Source: JACJXF01 sp964349045 (GTDB lineage Bacteria; Bacteroidota; Bacteroidia; Bacteroidales; GCA-2748055). From it: a stretch of 64,000 nt of DNA. This document shows positions 55,528 to 64,000 of this stretch, one piece after another (the first letter of the stretch is position 1; the number at the start of each line of letters is the position of its first letter). The translations under genes were made by a program, and so were the position numbers. The notes under the pieces were generated by a model that did no database searches, was not told the origin of the DNA, and saw only the letters and a list, made by a program, of their open reading frames with translations. The stretch covers positions 1-64,000 of the forward strand of contig CAYGFI010000006.1 in NCBI GenBank assembly GCA_964349045.1, given 5' to 3'.

Positions 55528-58350
55528 CTATTCCGATTTTATCAATTTCAGGCTGACTGTCCTAATTTCATCCCGGTATATTCGGGCGATGTAAATGCCA
55601 TTTTGGAAAGCGGTTATATCGATGCTTGTATTGTTGCCATTCATCTCTTTACGGAATAATAGCGATCCTCTCAGGTCGCAAATTTCAAACCGCTGTATTA
55701 TTTCATCCGATTCAATGAACAGTTTGGAATGAGCCGGATTGGGATACATTTTAATCATGTTTGCGTAAAGACTGTTTACACTTGTTACCAACGACATGAG
55801 TATGGTCAAAGTAGTATCTTTCAAAAGAGATAGCGAACCAGAATCCCCAACATAAGCCTCCTTGTTTAGCGCGTAAACATAATCTCCGTAATCCAGAACC
55901 AGCGAATGGCTCCCCAGTGCGTCTGTTTCATAAACCGAATCATTGATGGATATCAAAACTGATGGCATTACCTCATCTGTTGCAGCATCTTTAACCTGAA
56001 TAACCAGGGTGTAGGTTTCTATATCCATTTGCAATCCAACAACTGTATCGCTGGTCAGGAAAATGGATTGATTAATAGAATGATAACCTGTCTTACTAAT
56101 TGTATAATCATATTCTCCATAATCATGGATAAGTGAAAGATTACCCTGGGAGTCCGTTTGATATTCAGCATCATCTAAAGTAATTGAAACATCAGGTAAA
56201 TTTTCTTTTGTTTTCGCATCTTTAATCTGAAATCCAAGCGAATGACTCTCTTTATCCATCTGCAAGGCAACAACAGTATCCTGTGTCAGATGAATAGATT
56301 GATTTTTTGAATAAAAACCTGCTTTGCTGAGTGCATAATCATACTCACCTTCAAATAATGTTAAGGAAATTTCCCCAAGATTATCGCTGGTATAAATATG
56401 ATCATTGATGGCAAGCAATACTTCGGATAAAACAACATTTGTTGAATCATCAGTTATTTTATAGCTTAAAGTATATATGGGAATAGCTGACATCTGTATA
56501 ACAAGCGCAGTATCCATGCTAATGTTTAAGGAATGATAAAGGGTATTGTAGCCTTCTTTACTTAAAGTGAAAGGGTATGTACCTTCGTCTAACTTTAAAG
56601 TAAGTTCTCCGACATAATTTGAAGTGTAAGTTTTGTCGTTAATATCTAAAGAAGCAATAGTGATGCTATCGTTCGTTATATCATCGGTAATTTTCAGAGA
56701 TACGGTGTATTGGCCTTCATGTTTCGGGACTTGGACTTCAAAAACTTTTACTTCGGCCAAAGATAAGGTTCCGGTGCCATTCATCTGGACAATAACATAC
56801 TTTCCATCAAGGCCACCTGCATTCAATGTTACAGAAGGATCCGGATAGTCAGCAAAAGTATTTGAGTAGATAACAGTACTGTCCGCATCAAGAACATATA
56901 CGTTGAAATCAGTTAATCTGGCCTTACAACAGACGTCTGTTCTCCCGAAAACTGAAATTTCACCTATTTTGCAGCTTGATCCTAAATCTACCTGCCACCA
57001 GGGCTTAACTTCATTTAGGGTATGTGTTACTGATGCACCTGAATATGCCCCGTTTGTATTCCCATCATTGGCACGTGTTGCTTCTCCCCCAAAATCAATT
57101 GAAGATTGTGTGGCAGTTCCTGACATGGCCAGGTTTGAAATAGGTTTATATTCATTATCAGGACTTCCTACCCATGTTATTTCCCCTGTTCTGGTTTCCA
57201 AATCTACTTTAACACTGGCATTCTCAAAAAGTCGGGTGAATTCCCAGCGATCTGGTGAAGTTCGGTTATACGCTCCTAAAGGAGACCCAAGAGGTTTTTG
57301 CAAAGTGGGATAGTCTACCAATGATCCATCATACAATTGCCATCCCCATCCGTATTGAAAGTATGAATAAGGTTGTGCTCCAATTAAATAGCAGGACAGA
57401 TAGAAGTCCAGTCTTTCTTTTGACAGCTGCTCAAACCCCGCTGCTGTCTCCGGTTGTATTTCACCAGCCATACCAAAACGATAAATGGACATTTTTCCGG
57501 CTTTCGCAATTCTTAACATGTCGTTCCAGTCATCTAAAAGTTTTTCTTTAGTCAGTACCACCTCAGCATAATGTTCAAACATGACTGCATCAACGGAAGG
57601 AAACACTTGTTCTACATCGGCTGCATTATTTCCAAGTAGAATTTTATCCGGTCCCAGTTTCAGCTTCAAATCAGCCATTAACTCCCCCTGGGCAGCCTCC
57701 ACCTCAGCTTTCAGCGTAGGACGCAGCCAGACAAATCCATGCATCTGGTCAATAAAAACACCATCAGCTCCGGAAACCTCCACTCCATTTACAACAGATT
57801 CAACCCACCATTTTCGAAAGTCAGGATTTAAGACATCAAAATAGAAGACATTATTTCGGTTCTCCAGCAATCCTGTTTCCTGATTAACAATCAGGAAAGC
57901 CTTTAACTCGGGGTAGTTAACAATCTTTGCCTGAGTAAAATTTTCAGTATAAGATGTGAAGGGGTATGCATAGGCAGAGTTAAAATAAAAAAGGGACTTC
58001 AAATCAGGTTTGATTGCTTTAAATTCAGCTATTTCATGCTTTGTACCCAGCTCTGCATAACCAAAATCGCCCTTGCCGTGGTTCTTTTCCAGACAGATAA
58101 AATCAGTTTTCGCAACAATCACATTAACTTCCTCCGGTTGTAATGTGGTATTATTACCAAACATGAAATACATGGGAGTGATGTCCCAACTAAACTTAGG
58201 GTAAAAGTCCTTTGCCTCATAAACGCTACCATCACTTATAAGCAAAGAATCCTTGGTTTCTACAGAGGGATTTTGCGCATTTAAAGCGGATGAAAGGCAT
58301 AGAAAAATTAACGGGAATGTTAGCAAGCGGAACCAGGTTGTATTTCTCAT
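55528..58350 (-). CDS. T9SS-exported putative glycosyl hydrolase (GHL15-like) with F5/8C domain and repeat stalk
   Basis: The protein has about 940 residues, starting at MRNTTWFRLLTFPLIFLCLS; a farther ATG at 58389 would put 13 residues before the signal. Residues about 35-395 resemble the hypothetical glycosyl hydrolase family 15: YPKFSWDITPMYFMFGNN, FRKWWVESVVNGVEVSGADG, VFIDQMHGFVWL and AVMFEHYAEVVL carry acidic residues typical of barrel enzymes. An F5/8C (CBM32-type) domain follows (about 400-555, PWWQVDLGSSCKIGEISVFG). Four carboxypeptidase-regulatory-like repeats form a stalk, each of the form KEGYNTLYHSLNIS or SKTGYHSINQSIFLT, and a type IX sorting domain (MYPNPAHSKLFIESDE) ends it. 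Likely a cell-surface enzyme or binder acting first on the polymer. Confidence 0.8.
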   Translation of the reverse strand: MRNTTWFRLLTFPLIFLCLSSALNAQNPSVETKDSLLISDGSVYEAKDFYPKFSWDITPMYFMFGNNTTLQPEEVNVIVAKTDFICLEKNHGKGDFGYAELGTKHEIAEFKAIKPDLKSLFYFNSAYAYPFTSYTENFTQAKIVNYPELKAFLIVNQETGLLENRNNVFYFDVLNPDFRKWWVESVVNGVEVSGADGVFIDQMHGFVWLRPTLKAEVEAAQGELMADLKLKLGPDKILLGNNAADVEQVFPSVDAVMFEHYAEVVLTKEKLLDDWNDMLRIAKAGKMSIYRFGMAGEIQPETAAGFEQLSKERLDFYLSCYLIGAQPYSYFQYGWGWQLYDGSLVDYPTLQKPLGSPLGAYNRTSPDRWEFTRLFENASVKVDLETRTGEITWVGSPDNEYKPISNLAMSGTATQSSIDFGGEATRANDGNTNGAYSGASVTHTLNEVKPWWQVDLGSSCKIGEISVFGRTDVCCKARLTDFNVYVLDADSTVIYSNTFADYPDPSVTLNAGGLDGKYVIVQMNGTGTLSLAEVKVFEVQVPKHEGQYTVSLKITDDITNDSITIASLDINDKTYTSNYVGELTLKLDEGTYPFTLSKEGYNTLYHSLNISMDTALVIQMSAIPIYTLSYKITDDSTNVVLSEVLLAINDHIYTSDNLGEISLTLFEGEYDYALSKAGFYSKNQSIHLTQDTVVALQMDKESHSLGFQIKDAKTKENLPDVSITLDDAEYQTDSQGNLSLIHDYGEYDYTISKTGYHSINQSIFLTSDTVVGLQMDIETYTLVIQVKDAATDEVMPSVLISINDSVYETDALGSHSLVLDYGDYVYALNKEAYVGDSGSLSLLKDTTLTILMSLVTSVNSLYANMIKMYPNPAHSKLFIESDEIIQRFEICDLRGSLLFRKEMNGNNTSIDITAFQNGIYIARIYRDEIRTVSLKLIKSE

Positions 58351-58447
58351 CTCGGCTATTGATATTTGACGTTTTGGCAAATATCGCAACTTCTAATTTT
58401 ATTTGATTGCTCGAAATGCCTGTTATTTAGCTTGAATCATTCATTAG
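58351..58447 (-). promoter_or_regulatory. Leader/promoter segment shared with the 20.5-kb gene, copy 2
   Basis: This is the second copy of the leader described at 20508-20605. It lies directly before the start codon of the GHL15-like T9SS gene and reads GCTTGAATCATTCAT and TTGGCAAAT in matching positions. Confidence 0.5.
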
Positions 58448-58494
58448 GCAATTCCACAGAGACAGAAAAATCGAAAGGATTTTAAAGAAAATCT

Positions 58495-60237
58495 CTAGTC
58501 AGCTCTAAATAAAAGCAATTCATTCAATCCAGGTGCCTTTGTCTGATTCTGAATTATTAATCTAAATTTCTGTGCACTTATAGGAGCAAAACTCTGGGTT
58601 AAACCTGTTCCTCGTGATTCAGCACTAAAAATGGTTTTCCAGTTTGAACCATCCTGAAGTTGCAATTCATATTTTTGCTGGACATTATCCCAGGGATGCC
58701 AGGGTTCTGTTAGCGAGAGACACTGTACAATCACTGGTTTGCCCAAATCAATTTCCAGCGTTGCTGACTTTTCACCCTTTGCTGCTTGCCATTTGTTTGT
58801 TGGATCGCCATCATTTACATTGACTATAGGGCTTTCTTCGGAGGAAGAAGATGCCGATACATTTGCATCAGTGGTAGGCGCTGCCTGAATAACCGGCTCA
58901 CCTTCAAACTCCATAACAACTACTGAAGCTATTTTATCCGGAGCATAAGCCGGAAGCTGGATCGTTGATTTCCCTTTTCGGGTGATTACTTTCAATTTGG
59001 TATTGCTGTCAGCCATTAAATATGTTTTTGTAATTTTATTTGAAAATGGAACAATCAGCTTACCATCTTCAGGCCAATCAAATACATGTAAATACAATTT
59101 CTGACCTTTTTGGGTAGCACGTCCCCAGGACAGATATGGGAATGGACTGGCTGTGGTTCCATAGATGGCGTCCCCATTCAGATTTAACCAGTCACCCATT
59201 TCACGCAGGTTCTGCTGGCATACTTCAGGAATAACTCCATACTCATTCGGACCGACATTTAACAGAAAATTCCCGCCTTTACTCACAATATCGATGAGTT
59301 TTCGTAAAAGTTCGCTTGTACTTTTCCAGCGATCGTCATATGCATTGTAACCCCAGTGGCCATTCATGGTCATGCAAACTTCCCAGTTACGTCCGGGAAA
59401 ACCTGTAGCAGGAATAAATTGTTCCGGTGTTTCCAGGTCACCGCCCATACCAGCTCCCAACCTGTTATTGGTAATTATATTTGGATAAGGTTTCAGTAAG
59501 TCAGCTAACTTTTGAGTCATCTCTTTTGTCATACCTACAGGTGTATCCCACCACAAAACAGCTACGTCGCCATAATTTGCAAGAATTTCTTTAACCTGTG
59601 GAATAGCAATTTCTTTGATATATTTATTCATATCTCCGACATGGGTCTGGTCCCATTCTTCGTTTTTATGGACCGCTCCACCCGGATGATACCAATCCTG
59701 TGCCTGGGAATAATAAAAACCCAATTTCATATCGAGTTTGCGGCATGCTTCAGCCAGTTCATTCAGTATGTCGCGTTTAAAAGGTGTGGCATCAACAATA
59801 TTGTAGGAATCAGCTTTAGAGCCAAACATCGCAAAACCATCATGATGTTTTGAGGTGATTACAATATATTTTTGTCCGGCATCTTTGGCCAGTTGCACCC
59901 ACTCTTCAGCATTAAACATGGTAGGATTGAATTGTTTTGCAAATCCTGAATATTCAGCCCTGGAAATTTTACCAGTGAGCATGATCCATTCACCATGAGT
60001 GGTTATATTATCCCATTTACCGGCTGGAACCGAATAAATTCCCCAATGAATAAACATTCCGAATTTCGCTTCACGCCACCATGCCATACGCGCATCGCGT
60101 TGTGCGATGGTTTCGCCTGTAGTGTTATCGGAAGTAATACTTCCTGTTTGCGCCATAATTGTATTGCCTGCAAACAACTGCGTAAGCAAAAATATTGAAA
60201 TTATGGCAATTTTTATTTCTTCTTTGTTGAATTTCAT
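58495..60237 (-). CDS. GH29 alpha-L-fucosidase with C-terminal F5/8C-type binding domain
   Basis: This 580-residue protein has a signal peptide (IISIFLLTQLFAGNTIMAQ). The GH29 barrel shows WREAKFGMFIHWGIYSVPAG, QKYIVITSKHHDGFAMF, LGFYYSQAQDWYHPGG and VAVLWWDTPVGM with the nucleophile Asp near 228. Residues about 450-580 form a discoidin/CBM32-like domain (DGDPTNKWQAAKGEKSATLE and KFRLIIQNQTKAPGLNELLL). It releases alpha-L-fucose while docking to the substrate. It starts 36 bp after the GH97 stop. Confidence 0.93.
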   Translation of the reverse strand: MKFNKEEIKIAIISIFLLTQLFAGNTIMAQTGSITSDNTTGETIAQRDARMAWWREAKFGMFIHWGIYSVPAGKWDNITTHGEWIMLTGKISRAEYSGFAKQFNPTMFNAEEWVQLAKDAGQKYIVITSKHHDGFAMFGSKADSYNIVDATPFKRDILNELAEACRKLDMKLGFYYSQAQDWYHPGGAVHKNEEWDQTHVGDMNKYIKEIAIPQVKEILANYGDVAVLWWDTPVGMTKEMTQKLADLLKPYPNIITNNRLGAGMGGDLETPEQFIPATGFPGRNWEVCMTMNGHWGYNAYDDRWKSTSELLRKLIDIVSKGGNFLLNVGPNEYGVIPEVCQQNLREMGDWLNLNGDAIYGTTASPFPYLSWGRATQKGQKLYLHVFDWPEDGKLIVPFSNKITKTYLMADSNTKLKVITRKGKSTIQLPAYAPDKIASVVVMEFEGEPVIQAAPTTDANVSASSSSEESPIVNVNDGDPTNKWQAAKGEKSATLEIDLGKPVIVQCLSLTEPWHPWDNVQQKYELQLQDGSNWKTIFSAESRGTGLTQSFAPISAQKFRLIIQNQTKAPGLNELLLFRAD

Positions 60238-60273
60238 TTTTTCATGATTATGTTTTTAATTCAGCCTAAAAAA

Positions 60274-62136
60274 CTATTCAGCAGGACTGAGACGAATAGC
60301 AAAACCGCCTCTCTCCAATAAATCAATTGATAAATTATCTCCTCTCTGCATCGATCTGATTTCCCTTTTCATTGTAGTATGCGTGTCATCACTAAAAATA
60401 AGTGCACGATACATTTTTCCTTCTTGCAGAAAATCCATTGAAATATTTACTGTTCTTGCTTCATCTGTCATTCCACCTATGTACCAATCTTGTCCTTTTC
60501 GGCGGGCGATAACAACATGGGTGGTGGGCAGACCCTCAATATATTTTATTTCATCCCAGGCAGCTGGCATATCCTGAAGCATCTCTCTTCCAGGCCACTC
60601 AAGCATTTTTTGCCCGTGTTCTGCATATATTTTTAATCCGGCTTCGTAAACAATTGACATCGCCAACTGGTATGCATGTGTACCCGGTGACCTCTCAAAA
60701 TGGATAACGGTGTAACTGACCGGACCCATCACATTTCGAACATAGGGAATTGTAAGGTCGTTTGCGGCAGGTTTGTTCCGGTTTTCCATACCCATAACAC
60801 CTTCGAGGGTCATTAAATTGGGAAATTGCCGCCTTTCTCCTGTTGGCACAGTATTTCCATGAAATTCAAGGAGGAATGAATTTTCAATTCCCAACTCAAA
60901 TAACCAGTCTCTCATCTTTAAACTCTGCTGGGTATCCTCATAGTCCCTCCATTCCCGTGGAGCTTCACTTAAGGTATTATGGTCAAAAAAATCAATTTTA
61001 GCTCCCTTGAGTCCCCATCTGGCGTATCGCCCCATGGTTTCAGCTGCTTTTTCGCGTGTATCAAATTCTTCTGTATGTGCCCAACCAATGACATTTACAT
61101 TTTTCAAACTGGTATAATCCATGACTTGTTGGACAGAATCCATCCCTCCCCAGCGATTAGCAAAACCTGCATCTGCCATATAATATTCCCAACCCATTTC
61201 GGCTGCAGCATCAATCCACATCCTTGGCTTATCGCGATCTCCGGCAATAAAGTCCCACATGACATTACCGGGACGGACCCATGTTTTTATTGTGCCATCC
61301 TGATTAAAAAAAGCAGGATTTGTTGGTGGATTCAGATTCTCTACCATATAGGATTCAACAATCCTGCCCGGATTATCCGGCGAAATGATAAGCATACGCC
61401 ATGGCGACTGGAATGGGAGTGCTGTACGAACCGAACCTAATTTTTCCTGATCCAAAGGAAAACTGTACCTAAAGCTTGATCCGGAACGTGAAAAATGCGA
61501 CTGAATATAGCTGCCGTAAGTAGCAGCCTGTCCCATCAGTACAAAATGTTTTGCATATTTTAATTCAGCTAAAACGGGGTTCGACATAAGCTCGCCATCT
61601 ATGGGACCGAGAGCAGTTTCGTAACCGTAATTGTTTGGATGATTCTGGCCCCAGTAGGTAAAATTATCCCCGGCCAGATGGATGGCACTGCTTTCTTCAT
61701 AAATTTCAATATTTCCCTCTCCGGGAATATGAAATCTGAAAGCTACACCATCGTTGTAAACACGAAACAGAATGTTTATTTTTTGTCCTTCTTTAATAAA
61801 TTCCAGGGTTTCTTCATTGGCATGGTTCCGGTAGCTTGAAACTTTCCCCTGGGGTAATGAATAAGTCTCATCTATGGTTTTTGATGAAGATTCTTTTAGT
61901 GTCAATCCGGAACGAAAATCTCCCTGATTGGTATGAATTCCAATGGGACTGGCTGAAACAATTTCCTTTCCCTGACTCATGACCGTATAGTTTAGCGTAC
62001 CCTTTTGTTTGTCAAACATTAGCATAGCTGTAATTTGACCATCGGGTGAGGATACTGAAAAATCTGATTTGAGAGAACAGGCTCCGAGGGTACATAGCCA
62101 AAGGAGGATGAGTGGTTTAAAAAGTTGGGTTTTCAT
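60274..62136 (-). CDS. GH97 retaining-type alpha-galactosidase-like enzyme, lipoprotein
   Basis: The protein has 620 residues from MKTQLFKPLILLWLCTLGAC, a clear lipoprotein signal; an upstream in-frame ATG (62163) adds nine codons without purpose. The N-terminal beta-sandwich starts with VSSPDGQITAMLMFDKQKG. The barrel shows GWEYYMADAGFANRW and WGLKGAKIDFFDHNTLSE. The Asp in KIDFFD sits where retaining GH97 enzymes have their nucleophile, whereas inverting members have a Gly there and use Glu bases. FLLEFHGNTVPTGERRQFPN and LMTLEGVMGME complete the site. It probably releases alpha-galactose or a related sugar. Its start overlaps the downstream end of the beta-helix remnant by 20 bp. Confidence 0.92.
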   Translation of the reverse strand: MKTQLFKPLILLWLCTLGACSLKSDFSVSSPDGQITAMLMFDKQKGTLNYTVMSQGKEIVSASPIGIHTNQGDFRSGLTLKESSSKTIDETYSLPQGKVSSYRNHANEETLEFIKEGQKINILFRVYNDGVAFRFHIPGEGNIEIYEESSAIHLAGDNFTYWGQNHPNNYGYETALGPIDGELMSNPVLAELKYAKHFVLMGQAATYGSYIQSHFSRSGSSFRYSFPLDQEKLGSVRTALPFQSPWRMLIISPDNPGRIVESYMVENLNPPTNPAFFNQDGTIKTWVRPGNVMWDFIAGDRDKPRMWIDAAAEMGWEYYMADAGFANRWGGMDSVQQVMDYTSLKNVNVIGWAHTEEFDTREKAAETMGRYARWGLKGAKIDFFDHNTLSEAPREWRDYEDTQQSLKMRDWLFELGIENSFLLEFHGNTVPTGERRQFPNLMTLEGVMGMENRNKPAANDLTIPYVRNVMGPVSYTVIHFERSPGTHAYQLAMSIVYEAGLKIYAEHGQKMLEWPGREMLQDMPAAWDEIKYIEGLPTTHVVIARRKGQDWYIGGMTDEARTVNISMDFLQEGKMYRALIFSDDTHTTMKREIRSMQRGDNLSIDLLERGGFAIRLSPAE

Positions 62137-62430
62137 TATAGCTGATGTTTTTTGTAAACCCACCTATCTGCAGACCCGGATAGGTGTCAAGGATGGGTTT
62201 TCCGTTAATGGTACAATTTTCAAATGTTATAGATTTTATACGATGCTTCTGATCATATCCCCTGATTACAATGTTATATCCTCCTTCTTCACCTGAGAGA
62301 TGCACATTCTTCAGAAGCACTTTCTGAATATAACCGGCCGTTTTTGTTTTACTGTACTGATTAAACTCAGAGGTAATAAGCTGAGTAGGAAAATACATAT
62401 TGGGGAGGAAAGGAACATTAGTTTTTTCAT
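62117..62430 (-). pseudogene. Beta-helix (GH28-type) gene remnant: signal peptide joined out of frame to C-terminus
   Basis: At 62430 an ATG opens a signal peptide (MKKLMFLSSPICIFLLSLLP) in one frame. In another frame, overlapping it and reaching 62117, is GYIQKVLLKNVHLSGEEGGY, YNIVIRGYDQKHRIKSITFE and CTINGKPI, the typical C-terminal coils of a beta-helix glycosidase. The catalytic middle of the gene is missing and the two ends are out of frame, so a deletion of perhaps more than a kilobase has removed the enzyme. It lies between the GH106 and GH97 genes. Confidence 0.72.
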
Positions 62431-62447
62431 CTCAATCATTTTGTTTC

Positions 62448-64000
62448 TTATTTCAACGAAGCTGAAACCGAACTCAACACCCGAACCGGACCTAAGAGTC
62501 CCGATTCCATCAAGGGGGCATCCGGTTCATTTTGATAGAAGGGGTAAAAGGTCCAGGTCAACCGTGATTCCTTTGGCAACTGCGCATCTTTGATCAGACG
62601 GTTTTTCCAGACATTGGTGATCTTGATCTGCACCTTGTTCGCTCCCACTTTTACCGCGTTGGTAATGTCCATCCGGAAAGGCGGTTTCCACAGCACGCCC
62701 AGTGGCTGGTCATTGACGAATACCTCGGCAAGATATTTGACATCTCCCAGATCCAGATGAATGCTTCGTTCTTTCTGAAGGCGCTCACGGTTAATGTAAA
62801 TGACCTGCTCATACGTTGCCGTACCTGAGAAATACCTGATCCCTTCTTCCGGTCGTTGCGTCCATGACTCGAGTTTCTCAAAGTATACCTGCTCTTTGGG
62901 TGCACCACGGTCCTCCTGAAAGGTGACCATCCATTTTTCAGAGGCAGCTTCGGGAGAGGGCAGGCTCTTTACAAGCATGCTTGATTTTTCTCCCCCACTA
63001 CGAATCAGTTCATACTCGCCGGACGTCCATACCGTGAGTTGAGCATCCTCTGGTGAAGCACCACGGATTTCCGGACTCAATTCAGGCAGCATTTTCACCC
63101 TGGTAGAAACGCTTTGAACTGTCATGCCGTCTTTTCTGATTTCGACCACAGACGCTTTTTTCGACGGCTTCCGAAAAAGGATAAATCGGGAATCATAGTT
63201 CTCCATCCGCAAGGAGACAGTGGTTGTTTCGCCGTTGTCATCGTACATCGGCATGTACGACATTTTTCCGGTCATAGGATCCCATATTTCGGGAATCTTT
63301 CCACTGACCCGGAACTGCAGCAAAACCTCTTCCGGATAGTCCTGCTGGCTCGCCACAAAATAGATGTCGCCAGACTCTATCTTACGATGAATGTAACGGA
63401 CGTCTGAATCCCTGGAACCCGGGATCGCATTGAAATCAGGTTTTACAGCGTCCTCAGAGAGAATCGTTTCGAATGATTTGCCGGTAACGACCCGCCCCTT
63501 ACCAACGCGCCGTTCACCGGGTCCGGCTACTTCCGGCCAGAGCTTTCCTGCAAGTTCCTGGATTTTTTTGTCGGCATTTGGATAATCATTCATCGACGGA
63601 GAACGTGATGGCTGAGGCCCGATCACCGTCGCACCTGCTGTCACTAATTCGTATACTTTTTCTAATGCTGCCGGCGTATAGCGTATGTGCTCAGGAAGCA
63701 CCAGATAAGAATAACGCATACCGCCTGGCAAAACGACCAATCCGTCTTTCACGCTCATCAAGTCAAAGCTGGTCCGGTCGCAGACATCATAGTCGTAACC
63801 CGGGGGCAGGACCGGCTTCATCTTCTGGCGTGGATCCATTGCATTGGGTACATAGTACCAGGCACTGCCCGGCACATCTTCACCGTAATAATAACAGACA
63901 TCAGCAAAGAAACGTCCCTGGCGAAGCATGAACTGGCAGCGTTTGATATAGGTAATCCACGCACGCCCCTGTTCCCACCAGGTCTGTGTCCGCTCCAGAT
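62448..64000 (-). CDS. GH106 alpha-L-rhamnosidase, 5' part outside the window
   Basis: The frame is open to the right edge; ERTQTWWEQGRAWITYIKRC just before the edge is the GH106 signature also seen in the gene at 32459-35680. The visible ~517 codons cover the late barrel (FADVCYYYGEDVPGSAWYY, PPGYDYDVCDRTSFDLMSVK, GGMRYSYLVLPEHIRYTPAA) and the complete C-terminal beta-sandwich (LDLGDVKYLAEVFVNDQPLG to SGLLGPVRVL). An internal ATG at 63929 is not the start. Its G+C content is higher than that of most neighbouring genes, which hints at separate acquisition. It would remove terminal alpha-rhamnose. The stop lies 18 bp before the start of the beta-helix remnant. Confidence 0.9.
   Translation of the reverse strand, partial: LERTQTWWEQGRAWITYIKRCQFMLRQGRFFADVCYYYGEDVPGSAWYYVPNAMDPRQKMKPVLPPGYDYDVCDRTSFDLMSVKDGLVVLPGGMRYSYLVLPEHIRYTPAALEKVYELVTAGATVIGPQPSRSPSMNDYPNADKKIQELAGKLWPEVAGPGERRVGKGRVVTGKSFETILSEDAVKPDFNAIPGSRDSDVRYIHRKIESGDIYFVASQQDYPEEVLLQFRVSGKIPEIWDPMTGKMSYMPMYDDNGETTTVSLRMENYDSRFILFRKPSKKASVVEIRKDGMTVQSVSTRVKMLPELSPEIRGASPEDAQLTVWTSGEYELIRSGGEKSSMLVKSLPSPEAASEKWMVTFQEDRGAPKEQVYFEKLESWTQRPEEGIRYFSGTATYEQVIYINRERLQKERSIHLDLGDVKYLAEVFVNDQPLGVLWKPPFRMDITNAVKVGANKVQIKITNVWKNRLIKDAQLPKESRLTWTFYPFYQNEPDAPLMESGLLGPVRVLSSVSASLK

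Overview
The window looks like a carbohydrate-degradation region from the chromosome of a Bacteroidota species, probably a marine or sediment member of the Bacteroidales/Marinilabiliales type. The evidence is an AT-rich genome of roughly 40% GC, many Bacteroidota-type lipoprotein or Sec signal peptides, type IX secretion (T9SS) C-terminal sorting domains of the form YPNPxxxxL on four large proteins, and very dense glycosidases and sulfatases. I see no SusC/SusD pair, no rRNA or tRNA, and no CRISPR array.

Layout. Positions 2-6971 are on the + strand: the end of an AraC-type regulator, a 1404-residue T9SS-exported putative glycosyl hydrolase and a lipoprotein sulfatase. From 6999 to the right edge every native gene is on the - strand, so transcription runs leftward through about 57 kb. 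Going right in coordinates these are: a GH120-like beta-helix enzyme, an esterase/sulfatase chimera, an esterase, a large GH106-like protein, a T9SS protein with an unrecognised N-terminal module, a T9SS sulfatase, two GH28 enzymes, an esterase and a sulfatase (7-26.5 kb). Next is a damaged zone (26.5-43.7 kb) with a chimeric duplicate gene, a URO-D-superfamily methyltransferase-like gene, a frameshifted GH106, a GC-rich gene remnant, an intact GH106, an inactivated IS4-type element, pasted gene fragments, an ISNCY remnant, a beta-propeller glycosidase, and a 5'-truncated GH78 rhamnosidase split by an antisense group II intron. The 43.7-64 kb part is mostly intact: a large lipoprotein of no family I recognise, a GH29-like protein, GH95-like, esterase, GH29, GH172 (DUF2961), a GHL15-like T9SS protein, GH29, GH97, a GH28/beta-helix remnant and the 3' part of another GH106.

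How the genes may work together (inference). Rhamnosidases (GH106, GH78), fucosidase-type enzymes (GH29, GH95), GH28, GH120, GH97 and GH172 together with three sulfatases and several esterases suggest stepwise exo-acting breakdown of a sulfated, acylated heteropolysaccharide rich in rhamnose and fucose with uronic acid and xylose. The URO-D-like protein carries a zinc-type H-x-C motif and could act on methyl groups released from methylated sugars. The AraC protein is the only regulator seen.

The strongest structural observation is the group II intron at 40469-42599. Removing it restores the GH78 reading frame exactly, yet it lies antisense to that gene, so RNA splicing cannot rescue the enzyme. 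The second theme is a set of gene fragments, including an approximately 480-bp near-perfect duplication and 86-119-bp pasted pieces, which shows repeated recombination among paralogous degradation genes.
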